From assembly GCA_025642065.1 (NCBI GenBank), contig JAODUP010000008.1:1061001-1125000 (forward strand): 64,000 bases of DNA. Reading direction: 5' to 3'. The notes under the pieces were generated by a model. It had not been told where the DNA came from, did not search any database, and saw only the letters and a program-made list of their open reading frames with translations. The stretch comes from Paralvinella palmiformis. Its lineage: Eukaryota > Annelida > Polychaeta > Terebellida > Alvinellidae. How positions within the stretch are numbered: the stretch's first letter is position 1; every line of letters starts with the position of its first letter. Both the position numbers and the translations under genes were made by a program. This document shows, in pieces, positions 33,964-47,226 of the stretch.

Positions 33964-35427
33964 ATGGACAGAGAAAGCCGTTCGGAACTGCTCAAAACTA
34001 TTGAGGCACAAAAAGAAAAGATCCACAAATATGAGTCAAAACTAAGAGGTTGCAATTTATTGATGTATTTGTAGAGCGATTAAACTAGCATATGTTATTT
34101 TTGCTTAAAAACCACGCATATCTGAATCTTATTTTCTGGTGATCACATGTACGTTTAATTCCAAAGATCAGCCATGATGATTATCACTTAAGTGAACTGT
34201 ACTTATATTTCTCTTCAGATTTAATTACCGCCTACAAAGGAGTTGTGAAGGAAAAAGAAGCATTAGAAGCCAGTGTCAAGGCACTTGTAGCTTCTGAGCC
34301 AGTGCCCAATTCTCTTTGCAAGAAGGCCGTTATTAAATCTGATACTGATGGACCCGAAGGAGAAGGAACCGATACATCAGACACACAGGCATGACAACAG
34401 CTTTGTAAAATTTAGACTTCATGTTCATGTTTTGTTTCCTATTCTGGAGAACAATCATAGTGAAATATTGTGTGTGAGTGTGTGTGTAAATACAACATAT
34501 GCAAAAAAGTGTAGGGACCTAACTGAAGTGATTAAAATACATCTAGAGCATTCGAAAATATATCTTTTGTAAGGTTCTTAAAACCCATTTATTTAAATTG
34601 GCGTATTTATCATTTTTATACCAGTTTATTAATGCATGAAATGTATTTAAGCTATATGAGCGCAGAGTATGTTTTAAATTTAAAGTGCCTTAGAGCAATT
34701 CAAGTTGAATAAGGCACTATATCAAATACTATTATTATTATTATCTATAAAAGACTGGCAAAAATTAGAAGCCATTTAGATTATTTTCTTTGTGTAATTC
34801 ACGGAATCACTATATCCATTTCTAATGCCAGTGAGTTTGTGGCTATTATGTACATCATTTGATCAAATTAATTATATCCTTTAGACACCAGCTTGCAAGA
34901 TGAAAAGCAATTAAAGCAAAATGCCGATATTTAAAAAAGCACTGAATTATTTTAAAACTGTGTCATTTGTATAAAAGCTTAGAAACCATTGTCCAGTATC
35001 TAAAATACATTTCCTTTTATTCAAACTGAATACCTGCCTTAAAAAGTAATAACTTTACCTGTTTTATTTTAATCTATACATCTAAAGCTTTTAACAAATT
35101 AATCATATGTGTGATCCTAATTACTAGCATGGAGAATTTGATGTGCTACTTTTTTATCACAATCAAATTTCATTGTTTTTTGTGGTTTGTAATTTTTTTA
35201 TTTATATCTCTGTAGGTTGATGAAGTTGTTACGCAGCATGATTCTGACCTAAAGCATCTTCGTGAGCAGTTAGCAACTCTTACTTCATCCTTAGCTACAT
35301 TAACGCAGGAAAAATCTAAGCTTGAGGCCAGCTTTTTGACAGATAAGAAGATTATTAGGGTTTGTTATGATTGTTATCAAAATCATTTCTCTTTCTAACT
35401 CACTGAAACAGCCTGCTATCAATCTGG

Positions 35428-35464
<37 letters not shown>

Positions 35465-35479
35465 ATATGTGTGTATGTA

Positions 35480-35514
<35 letters not shown>

Positions 35515-38500
35515 CATGGAGTCGACTCCACTCAATTCCACACTATATTTATTAATTCCAAATTGTCTTATTCCAATTCTAGATTTTAATCTGGTTAATT
35601 TTAAATGATTGATTTACAAACATGAAAAAAGGGTTCATTTTGTACATCTGATTATTGTATTGCTTAATGGATAAGAGTATACTTACCAGAATGAAAATAA
35701 TCCAATGTCTTGTGTGTGTGTGTGTGTGTGTGTGTCAATCACAGTAGATAATGAATGGCTGTATATTTACATATGGTATAATATTTCCACACAACAATCT
35801 ATCCTGGAGTCCACCCTAAAAATACCAGTACAAAGAATCATTTCACAATTGTATGATATACCTACATTGTATTCATGATTGTAATAATTATTACTTAAAA
35901 TGTAATCACAATGATAATCAATTACATTAAGTATTAATGTAATCTTAATCAAAATTGGTTAACTTGGTCCTGTAATTGCCGCATGCCTGGTTTGTCTAAC
36001 AGCCATTTGAGGTAGTCCAAGAGAGTGGGATCTGGTAGAATGGTTTCAGGTGTGTTTTTTTTTTTGGTTCCAGAAAGAACTGGATGAGAAGTGCAAGGAA
36101 TTAGAAGAAGAGAGAACAAGGCATGATAAAATTGTGGACCAGTTGACAAATGACTTACAACAAGTAATAATGTTGTGACTTTATGTGTGCACAAACTAGA
36201 AATATTTTCTGTCAAAATAATAATCAACGGTCTTAACAGTAACTCACAACATCAGATTATACTATATGGTTTCAGTTTTACTCATTCAATCTAAGAGTTG
36301 ATTTTGGTTACAGTGACATGTATGTATATCCCTTGCTCATGTGAAAGTTGACTTTGTAAAAAGTTACTGCATCCATTGTTTTTCACCTCTTTCTATCTCT
36401 TGCGCTCAACTTTATAACTAGTCTAATGTAGCCTTCCTTGTACTTCAGTGGAAGAACAAGTTACGTAGCCAGCAACATGAGCGAGAACGTGAACATAATG
36501 ATCATGCCCTGATGTTGAGAGAATTGCAAAAACTGCTTTCTGATGAAAGAACTGTCAAAGAAGCTTTGGAACATCAGGTTCGTAATTGTGACTGCGCCTA
36601 CTGTTTTAGGTGAAAACTACTTGCAATTCATAAAGGATTTATAGAGAGTTGATTGATTGATCATGCTCTGACTAACCACTTGATTGATTCCTTTGATTAT
36701 TTATACAGTCCCTCACTTGAAACCGATGTGCCCAGGCAACTGGCAAGGTTTTCTCCACCAAATCTGCCATTTATTGTAAATTCAAAATTTATTTAGAATT
36801 AATTCCCATGGTAAAGTTGTAAATTACAGACCATATGCGTTCCCTCATTTGAGGTTGTCAGCCATGTAAAATAACTGTCATTTCAGCCATTATTATTATT
36901 ATTATAAGCCCATCAAGATTAAACCAGTTGACCAAAATTCCAGTGATGAAATTTATGTCTGAGTTATTCTTCATCAATGACCATGACGATCTTCAGGGAA
37001 TGAGAAATCTCTTATGTTGATCCGATGTCCACCAACTGTATTGTGATTTTGATAAGGTCTGTGATTACCCTAAATCTGTTGAGATCATGTTCCAAGGGTT
37101 TATATTTTTAGTGCTGATATGTATGATCAGATGCTACTTGACATGCTATTGTTATTTTTATCTCCAGCAGACAGGGTTTTCCATGTAACTTAGATAGATC
37201 TATTTTCTGTGAATGTGTTTTTTTTTCAATTAAATTAATTGATTTTCTGTGATTATGGGAAATCAGTAAAAATCACAGAATTGACCTTTAAAATGGAATT
37301 CACCTTTTAAAAGGGAAGTTCACACATTTTCTGTGTTTAACAAGTTCCTATGTTTCTACAAGACACTGGTAACAGCAAAGCACAAAATGTACACAACACA
37401 ACAGTCAGGTGACAACAGTTGCATGACAATGTAGTGTTGTTGAGGTATCTGGAAACAAAATAAAACTAGCAGAAAACCTTAAAGCGACAGTTCACCTTCA
37501 TTTAAAATTTTCAGCACTAATACAAATATGCTCACACAAATTATAAAGGATCTCAAAATATGAACATTATCCAACAGATATGAAATGATCAAGTTTAATG
37601 TGTTGATTAATCGAAGTCAGATATAGATGATCTGACATCACTTACCACAAGCTGTTTGTATTATTCGTTATAACGATGTAAACAGGGGTCAGCCAAACAT
37701 GTATTTTTGGAACCAAAGTTGCTTCAAACAGCCTCATCTGTTACTGAAATAGCTAAAGAAATCTGTATTGTAATATATTCCTTAAGAGAATTGTTTTGTA
37801 CTCTTGAGCATGGGGGCAGGTAAGGTCATGAGGATAGCTAAGTCAGAGCATCTGTGACCTGACTTGATCATGATCCAGATGGCCACATAATCCTTGTGCC
37901 ATCTGAGGGTAGAACACATGACATTGAAGAAGCTAGTTTTATTAATAGCTTTCCAATGTGTTGTCTGGCTTTGTCCTCCATTGGAATCAAGCATTTTCAA
38001 GGATCTGTTCTCAGTCACAGAGGTCGATCAGGAGGATTGATTTAGAGCTAAATCTTACTGAATGTAGTCTGTTAGTGAGTTTTCCCAAGTTGAGATCACA
38101 GTTAGCTGATGACGTGATGCCAGGGGCCAGTATGCTGGGATAATGGTCCATGTAGGTCACTAATGATTTCCCGCTGGTCATTTTCCCGCTTGTTTGATTT
38201 TGTCACCAGAGTCTGAAATTACACCCTCACATCACCATTGGCATGCACCTGTCTCATTCTGTGTATTTTGAACTTGAAGGATGATGGCTCCCAATAAAAA
38301 ATAATGGTCAATGTCACTAAAACAAAATAATTGTGAATTTAAAAAATGTACTTAGCTGACTATTTTTTTAAATGCACCAGTGTTAGTGGTATCATACAAG
38401 ATCACATACAATTTGTTTTATAATGGTATTAAATGGGGATATTTATATTTTCTTAATTTATATACCAATAACTCAAAAATAATTGTCCAAATTTTTTGAT

Positions 38501-41500
38501 GTTTTATAATATAACTAGCAAATTATATCCTCTTCCCAACAATATAATAATAAAAAAAAACTAGAATCCTGGATAAAGTTTTGCCCAAATGAGTATATTT
38601 CAAAGTAGTGCAACAAATTATCTAATAAATCATGTAAACAGATTGGCCAGAAATAGAATATCTTCTGAATACATTCAGAATACTTGTATTTTTGGTAGAA
38701 AATCTGAATTTCTGATATAATCAGATAGAAAAATCATAAAAGTTCCATGCATATTTATAATTTTCATGAAAACCACTCAATGTTATCATCATAATAATGT
38801 TGTTCGTGTTTAGTATTTATATTTGTTATTAATGAAAAGTACAGTCCTGGCTATTGTTTTCAAAACAAGTTGACCAGTTTATGTTGCTTTGCACAGTAAC
38901 ATACAGTTTGTTGCAATAACAAGCAGTTCTTCACAATAGCAAATATATTTAGAATAAATAAAATTCTGCATGCAGCCTCACAAAAGATAGTCCCTACATG
39001 TTTACTGGCTCTGTGCATTCTCATTATCTAATTATGTCTTTAGTATATATCTCCATACATTCTGCTCAGTTTTATCATTACAAACAACATTGTTCGCTAC
39101 GCAATGCCACCAGTATGGTGCATTTGGTTTAATTTCTTTTATTATTATTGTTATTGTTACTGTCTACTTAAATGTATGCAGATTGATATAATAGACAACG
39201 TGTTTAGGGAAACATGTCATTTATTAATGACTGACAAAAGAAACTACTCCACTACATTAAATATAAACATATAACATACATATATTATTATTAACAATTA
39301 TGATATTGTCTAAACACATAAGACTAAAGATTAGTTCAGAAAAACAAGGGATGAGTGGTGGAAGAGGAACTCGTTCTATTGCTTCCCGGATGCTGAATGA
39401 TGGAGAGAGAGAGCCACCTGATACTGGATATACAATGTGTGATCCAGGGGCTCTCCTGATTGGCTAAACCCTGACAGAGGAACGCCCACGTGGTAGGAAA
39501 GGTGCTAAATGGGATCCAGGTGATATTCCGCCCATTTAAAAACAGTTAAACAGTAACTTAACCTCACTTAAATGTATGCAGATTGATATAATAGACAACG
39601 TGTTTGGGGAAACATGTTATTTATTAATGACTGACAAAAGAAACTACTCCAAACCCCAAACACTGTAGTTGTTGGATTAATAAGAAATGCAATACATATA
39701 AGTTATAACCATGCTGAAGGTAGTCCAGTTCTAACTGGTAAACGTCTAAAGTGAATGAATCATATATGCGATGCAAGCACGCGTGCCATCTTCTGCCTCA
39801 AGTGACAGTGGCATTGTGAGATATAGCTAAAATAAGTTGATGACCTCCAGTCATAACTTATGATGGGACACCAGTGGCAAAGGCAAACCTGGTTCCCCCA
39901 CAACAAAGTGAGTGCGATGAGAAATGGGAAGGTTCAAGTCTGCCTGAGCGATGGCAATGGTGTAACAAAGTCACAAATGATTGGGGTGATACCTTACATA
40001 ATTTTTATTGGCATGAAGTTGTGCCATATGGAAAGATCTTAGAAAGCAATACAAAATACGTTCACGTATAAATGTGCACAATTTCGGTTCAGGTTGATGA
40101 ACTGAAGGAAGAAATCGAAGCACGTTCACAGAACTCTTCTGTTAATGTTGAACATTATGAGAAGCAGATTGAGGAATTGAATGAAGAGATGAAGAAAGTG
40201 AAGAAAGATCTAAGGACTCACGAGGAGAATGCTGTCAGACCATCTCCTGAATATCTTGAGCTTCAGAAACAACTTCTAGACATCCAGGTAGGCAGCTATT
40301 TAAGGTTTAATTTAGGAATCTTGTCAGCCACCATTTAATGTTATCAGGTTGTCAACACATTTACCTGTGGTCTCTCGTGTCTTCAAATAGCCCATCCCTA
40401 TCAAAAAAATAGATTTTACTACATTGCTAAAATTATATGAACCATTCTCAATGTTGTTTTGGTTTTGCAACAAAAAATGTTTGAAGTTCTTGTGAGTGAA
40501 AACTGATCCAAATTAATGTTATAAATTTTTTACAATTGGTCAATTAAAACCATTTTGGCCGGGGGGGGGGGGGGGGTAAAAGGAAATTAGATGATCCAGA
40601 TTGGAACTTCTCATATTCTGACATGCCACTAAGTCATCATGACCCACAGATGCAATATAATCAATATTATTAGTTGTGAAAATAGTATATAGCTCTATAT
40701 ATAGCTTTTGAAATGTGTATTTGTGTTTTAGAATACTGTGGCTAATTTTAATATGTAATTTTTAAATTATATTCTCTGAAGACACAGCATCAGTTTTTGC
40801 TACAGAAGGAAATGAACTATCATACAGAAACTGAAACGATACTCGACAAAAGAACCCAAGACAGCGAACAACGGGTTTCGTCACTGGAGGCTAAAATATC
40901 AGAGTTGTCAGAAATGATTGGCAATTATGAACGACTAAGAACACAGGATCAGAACACCATGGCCAAGTTGAAGGAACGCATTACACAACTCAACCTGGAG
41001 AATAGTGTTCTTGCTGACACAACAAATAAATTGGGAGATGCTGACAAGGTCAATATGGTGCTTCCCTTCTAGCCATAATAATTCTAACTGATAATATGTA
41101 TATATTAATTTGCTATGGCTACTTGTGCAGGTATCATGTTTTTCATATTTTTACTGGATTTGCTGTTTTCCAGGGGAAAAATTATATTTGGTCATTAGGG
41201 TAAATCTGGTGTAACTTTTGGGGATAAGGAATAAAACCAAATTTTGACTGTTTTACAAACCTGTACGTTTTAACAAAATAACAACAAACTGGACTGTTAA
41301 CAAACTGAACGTTATAGAAATAATTAAGATTTTAATAAACTACTATATTCATATTAGATGTACATATCTAAAATATGTTAGATGAACCATTATTTTGTGT
41401 TTGCATGGAGAAATGTTTACTATCATTAGTTTGGTCCAAAGTAAGCCATCTGCTACACAAAAAGCTCCATTTCCCACCAAAATTGGAATCCCTCACGACA

Positions 41501-41724
41501 GCGTATGGAAACAATTTAAAGCTGGAAGTGAGGAATTCATCTTACAGAAGACATGTTTTATTTCCTCCTTTTATTTTCTATATGGACAATAGTGCCTCCC
41601 ACACACCTTGTTGCATGTGGCTCACTTTCTATGCATTTCTTTCACTTCATTTCAGACTTTTGTTTTAAAACTCTCAACTCTGCTTGTAAAGCATTTTAGA
41701 ATTAATAATGTTATCTAAATAGGA

Positions 41725-41761
<37 letters not shown>

Positions 41762-44700
41762 TATGTCTGCATCTATATGTGTGTATGAACACACAATGTA
41801 TGTATGGTATTCGTATTACATATTACGTAACCATTGGCTTGGCTAAATAATGGGGGGAGGGGATGATAAATGGGAGCATTATCATGGCAGGAAATCGGGT
41901 CCTTATCAAAGGTTGGCAGTAGGTGTGGTTGGCCACTGTTCGCAGGTGGTTGGGCTAGACTGTACATACATGATATGTTCTTGTTATATCTCTGAGCTCA
42001 GTAACTGATCAGCAGTATACATGTTTATAATCAGTTTACATTGTCAGTACAGTGAAAGGTGATTAATTGATCATCAGATTTGGCAGGTGAACCATTTGAT
42101 TTAAATAAAACTGATCTGTCTTGCGATGAACAGTTAAATGAACTGATATTAGAAATGTCAATTCTTAATCTAATTACCATGTTTTCATTGTATATCAGTA
42201 CACCTAACCAAAATAATTAAACAGATTAGAAAGGTTTTACTTGTGCTGTTGAAGTACATTTTGAGTATGTTGATATATTTGTTGTTTCCAGGAATTAGCT
42301 CTTGATAATGGCAATGAGGTGCAGGCAATATTGGATAGGATACTAAAACTGAAAGTATTACTCAAAGCTGCCAACGAACATTCAGATAAACCCGTCAATA
42401 TTGAAGGTAAACATTGGATTTTGTTGCTCTTATCATAAATGTGCATGCCACCGACTGCTAAAATTATGCAATTAAATGTAAACAGATTACACCTGAGTAG
42501 TTATCTACTCACTAACAGAGATGTTTATCGTATGATTTTAACCAATATCAGAATTTCATAATTACAATTTTGCTTTTATATTACAGAGATTACAATCGTA
42601 GATAATGTTGTTACATCATATTTGTTCAGTATATTTATTCTGTGTTTGCTAACAAATGTTAATGATGATTTTTCTCTCATTCAGAATTACTACATCATGG
42701 TTTGGCGGTAACAGATCTCAGCTCCCCGCATCAGAAGTGCCGAGAGGACTATGAACAACTGAAAGAGGAGTTTGAACGTTACAAACTTAGAGCCCAAAGT
42801 GTTCTGAAAAATAAAAGTTCAAAGGTAATTTAGTCCTAGACAGACAGTTAGTGCTAGGTTGTCAGCTGTAGGTTAGTTTAACTGTTTTATTTCAATGACA
42901 CAATTCCTATCTACAGGGCACAACTATTTTCCATAATTTAGAGTCTGACTTGTATTATGCAGTGATCTACACATGTAAAAAGTCTCATTTTCCAGGCTTG
43001 ATCTCATGATTTTTTTACTCAGTTTTATTTTGTTAAAAAAAATTATAACCAGTAACAATACCAAAAATCAGCAGTCCGCTTTCTTTTGTATACAGATATA
43101 ATTCACAGGATATTAATGATCACAATGGATAGTTCTAAAGCTATTTTAAGATAAACCAGGGTGCCAATTTAGATATATTTTCATTCTATTACTTAGGATG
43201 GCACTTCATATTATTATGAATAAATAGAAGTAACAAAAAAGAAAATGATCCTGAACTTAGAACTTAGCAGTCGGATATATCTTGTCACTGCACAGTCATT
43301 ACAATGATCCAACTGAGCATAAAAACTAAAATCCTTGTCTCAGTTTTTGTGTTACTATTTTAAAGCATGAGAATATGTCACTTGTCTTCTATTGTACCTT
43401 ACAAAATGTGAAAAAGTTTAACTTTTATGCATGCAGTTTATAGCCAGGTTATTCCATTAATTCAGAAAGTATGGTACTTTCCAATATAAATCTGAAAAAG
43501 ATAGTACACAGGAAAGTATTGCTATTGGTTTCAACTCTTGACTCCTACCTGCCTGTCAACTGAGACTATCATCTGCTAACACTACTTGTTGGACAGTGGT
43601 AAGGACAGTTAGAAGACCTGAAATATTTTATATCCTAAGAGCGTCGTTAGCATCCCTCTTTATTACTGGATCCAGAGAATCTGGAACATCACATACTGTG
43701 GTAGTCGAACCTTTAAGAGGAATACACCTCCCACTGTTTCAAGCCAAGATATTACTATTTTTGATTGACAGATAAGGAGATGATTCATCTGTTTTGTACT
43801 AAAAAGAATCATACTATCAATAATCTCAGTTCATGACACATAATTATCGTGCGTCTTTTAGCACTTTTCCATTTTCCTGTATTACCAGTAATTTGAGATT
43901 TTATATCAGATGTGTTGGTATATTGTCTAGGAATGTGTTGGTATATTGTCTGGGAATGTGTTGGTATATTGTGTAGGAATGTGTTGGTATATTGTCTGGG
44001 AATGTGTTAGTATATTGTCTGGGAATGTGTTGGTATATTGTCTAGGAATGTGTTGGTATATTGTCTAGGAATGTGTTGGTATATTGTCTGGGATTGTGTT
44101 GGTATATTGTCTGGTAATGTGTTGATATATTGTCTAGGAATGTGTTGGTATATTGTCTAGGAATGTGTTGGTATATTGTCTAGGAATGTGTTGGTATATT
44201 GTCTAGGAATGTGTTGGTATATTGTCTAGGAATGTGTTGGTATATTGTCTAGGAATGTGTTGGTATATTGTCTAGGAATGTGTTGGTATATTGTCTAGGA
44301 ATGTGTTGGTATATTGTCTAGGAATGTGTTGGTATATTGTCTAGGAATGTGTTGGTATATTGTCTGGGATTGTGTTGGTATATTGTCTGGTAATGTGTTG
44401 ATATATTGTCTAGGAATGTGTTGGTATATTGTCTAGGAATGTGTTGGTATATTGTCTAGGAATGTGTTGGTATATTGTCTAGGAATGTGTTGGTATATTG
44501 TCTGGGAATGTGTTGGTATATTGTCTAGGAAGTGCTTCATCTCAAAATAGGTTTTGGTCTTAGATATTGTTAATTTGGAATATAACAAAACTCTTTTTTT
44601 GTATTTTTGTTGCTGCTGCTGTGACTAGTTCTTGTTGTTGTAACTGATTTTTGTTGCTGTTGCTGTGACTAGTTCTTGTTGCTATGACTGATTTTTGCTG

Positions 44701-46850
44701 CTGCTTAGATTGGTTCTTGCTGCTGTGGCTGATTTTAAAACAATTATTTATTCACAATATATTTTTGCTGCTGCTGTGACTGATTTCTGCTGCTGCTGTG
44801 ACTGATCTTTGCCGCCACTACGCAAATGCATTTCACTAAAATGGGGTATTCAGATATCCTAAGGTGGAATAAAAAAAATTGTGTTTCCCATAACCCGACC
44901 GACTGTAGAAATGTGCTAAATCAAACTTTTAATTTAATTTTTTGGGTGTCTGTTTTGGGTTTGTTTTCCTTGAAATCTTGTTTCTTATCAAAGTACCACA
45001 AGATTTCACACGAGATTTCCCAAAAACCTGCCAATCTCCCCATGCGGGCGGGAAAAAGTCGGGTCTTGACCTCTCAAGCGGTATGCAGCATGTTACTTAC
45101 TTATATATGTCCACAAGTGATCTATATTCTGTAATATGTGTACGAATCACCTCGCGATCAAGCGTTGCAAAAATAAAAATAAAATGATAAACCTACCTAC
45201 CTACCCACTTTTAAAAGCTCATTACTGGAAACACAACCCTTTTTTTATTTGGCCTAGTGGTTAAAGTACTTCACTGCAAATCTGTTTATTTCATATTTTT
45301 ACACTGGAACTTGTTGCTGATTATTCAGTGTGATAAGTGTGTGTGTGTGTGTATGTGTGTGTGTGTGTGTCACATGTATCTACCATAACAATAATAAGAA
45401 CAAGCAAATTGGCTGCACAGGTGCAGGGAATTGTACACAAGATAAAACAAAAAGGAAATAGAATATAATTTTGCCTACATCAAAAGTTGTATTATATGTA
45501 TTGCAGAAATACATTTTCAGGTGAGAAATGTTGTGAAATTTAATGAGTTTTGCAAATTCAAACTCAGTTCATGATAACGCTTAATATTAATCAAATACCC
45601 AGGTAGCATGTATCCTAATTGTCCAAACTATGTATTCTAACACACATTGAGTAACTGACTACCCATTACGGCCCTAGTAATATGTTCATCTACTAATACT
45701 GAATGCATTTTCAATTAAAATCTATAACATTTTCAGGTAAATATTTAATAAAAACTACACACAGTATTAGCAGATTTTACTTCGTCTAGAATAACACAGC
45801 ATAATGTCTTAAAATACGTGATTGCTTTTGTTAAAATTATATCAGATGTAGACATGAGATTTCTAATTATATTTATAAACACTACCTTGACCAGATTTGA
45901 TTATATTATCTTGTTGACAGTTACTGTGCTTCATCATATTTCTTTGCCATTTATGTTTTTCAGAACTACAGTATATTTTCAGTGGTTGTATTTTTTATCT
46001 TTGTTTACAGGAGTCGAGTCCATGTGTAGAGATTGAAGCTCTCCAGTGTCAGATAGCTGAGCTGAAAGATCGCTTATATCAGTTAAGATCTGACTATGAA
46101 GAGCAGAGTAAACTATTGAGAACCAAGGAGGACACATATCGTTTGAGGATAACCACTCTACAGGAACGACACACGCAGCAACTTGCCGATCAGGAGGCTG
46201 AATTTAAGCAGCGCATGAGTGAACTCGATGCCGAGATAAGGCGGCATCGTGAACGAACGGTCAACTTGCTGGCCGAGAAGGACCGAGAACTGGAAAATTT
46301 GAGGCTGCGTCTACCCGAACATCTTGAGTCGCAGTACTACAGCACCTACAGACAGCTCTCACAGACATCAGATCCGGGAGAGATTGGAGCCAGTTCAGAA
46401 GGAGAGGCAGCCGTCGGTGAACTGTTGAGCAGATCTCTTCATGGAATGCCCTCTGAAAGTACCATACTTCACTTTGCTCAGGAACAGGCGCGTAGGGAAG
46501 TTGAGATCCAGACCCTAAGAAAACAGAAACACGGTGTGGAATTGGCATTGAGAGAACTGCAGCAGTCTGCAGTACTCAAGGAACAGCTGTTTATTGAACA
46601 GATAGATCTGCTGAAGGAGGAGATACGAAAATATGAAAGGAACATCTCACGGGAAAGTGCCAATTTAGAATATCTGAAAAATGTCGTCTACCACTTCATG
46701 GTTTGTACAGATCAGGTAGCAAAACAGTCAACGCTGAATGCCATATCAACCATATTACAGTTTAGTCCTCAGGAGAAAGACCGGGTACAAAAAGAACTTC
46801 AGAAAAGTTGGTGGTATTACGTCAATTCACAAAAGAAAACAAGAATATGA
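33964..46850 (+). CDS. GCC1: GCC1, GRIP and coiled-coil golgin, 10 exons
   Basis: Encodes the trans-Golgi golgin GCC1 (GCC88): a long coiled-coil tether anchored by a C-terminal GRIP domain that in the family binds Arl1-GTP. Coding exons, phase-consistent: 33964-34048, 34219-34388, 35216-35359, 36074-36163, 36449-36577, 40093-40287, 40782-41048, 42292-42406, 42685-42824, 46011-46850 (TGA). Total is about 724 aa, versus about 775 in human. Family-specific blocks: VKEKEALEASVKAL (about 40), LATLTSSLATLTQEKS (about 105), HALMLRELQKLL (about 183), MAKLKERITQLNLEN (about 330), DYEQLKEEFERYKLRAQ (about 420). GRIP spans about 661-708 (SANLEYLKNVVYHF...ILQFSPQEK) and keeps the conserved Tyr. Exon 2 ends at a GC donor. 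Exon 7 could instead begin at 40788. About 25-30 residues present in human between exons 5 and 6 are absent; a missed exon in the 3.5-kb intron is possible. A 3' splice-like TTTTCAG at 33923 hints at a 5'UTR exon. Confidence 0.95.
34387..34392 (+). other. Probable GC-AG splice donor of GCC1 intron 2
   Basis: The reading frame runs TDTSDTQ up to CAG at 34388 and then hits TGA in GCATGA. No GT donor in the right phase lies near. The next exon (GTTGATGAAG at 35216) needs phase 0, which CAG|GC gives. The donor is weak against the usual GC-donor consensus. Confidence 0.55.
35431..35515. repeat. (CT)n, (TATG)n and (GT)n compound microsatellite, GCC1 intron 3
   Basis: CT run at 35431-35460, then GTATGTAT, then a long GT run, starting about 70 bp past the exon 3 donor. 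A further (GT)n lies at 35712-35734. Confidence 0.9.
37479..37760 (+). mobile_element. Possible TTAA-type element end in GCC1 intron 5
   Basis: CCTTAAAGCGACAGTTCACC begins a segment resembling ends of TTAA-targeting elements. TGACATCACTTACC at about 37630 faintly resembles the subterminal motif of the 29.1-kb element. No matching right end was found. Confidence 0.3.
39166..39651. repeat. 86-bp direct repeats exactly 400 bp apart, GCC1 intron 5
   Basis: 39166-39251 and 39566-39651 differ at only two or three sites (start ACTTAAATGTATGCAG, end AAACTACTCCA). The 314-bp interior is unique, with a GAGAGCCACCTG...CAGGGGCTCTC partial inverted repeat. Flanks do not continue the identity, so this is not a simple tandem duplication. 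Confidence 0.85.
40561..40576. repeat. Poly(G) run
   Basis: Sixteen consecutive G in GCC1 intron 6. It can form a quadruplex and is prone to sequencing error. Confidence 0.85.
41729..41758. repeat. (AT)n microsatellite, GCC1 intron 7
   Basis: About 15 AT units. Confidence 0.9.
43911..44530. repeat. 23-bp minisatellite, about 27 copies, GCC1 intron 9
   Basis: The unit core is GTGTTGGTATATTGTCTAGG plus AAT. Variants (CTGGGATT, then CTGGTAATGTGTTGAT) recur together at about 44086 and 44362, 276 bp apart, exactly twelve units. The array therefore grew by a block duplication as well as by single units. Confidence 0.95.
44605..44815. repeat. Degenerate TTGCTGCTGCTGTGACT repeat
   Basis: Eight or nine imperfect units of TTGCTGCTGCTGTGACTGAT with an AT-rich interruption, immediately after the 23-bp minisatellite. 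Confidence 0.8.
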
Positions 46851-47190
46851 CCACAGCACTCCAGCTAGATTAAATGGTTGCTGAAACTAGTTTATTATTT
46901 ATTGTTATATAATGTGACATTTATAAATGATTTTCAAAATATTAAGTGATGATGAAATATTCTGTTTGCATTTATGGGATGTATACTTAGAGTCAGTTAA
47001 AACATCTGATACTGCTAATCGCTTTTGATTTAAATACAAAACTCTCCTTACTGATTTGGTTTTGTGACGTCACAGCACTGTCATATGACCGCTAACAACA
47101 ATACCTTTGACATATTTTACTTGATATATAAGTAACAGATATAGATTTAAATGACATAATTCAGTTGTTATTCATTTTAAATCCATGTTG

Positions 47191-47226
<36 letters not shown>

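Noticed and set aside
40072..40092. Start of a separate short gene at 40072
   Set aside because: The ORF's first codons lie in the intron; a clear acceptor at 40092 makes the following sequence GCC1 exon 6.
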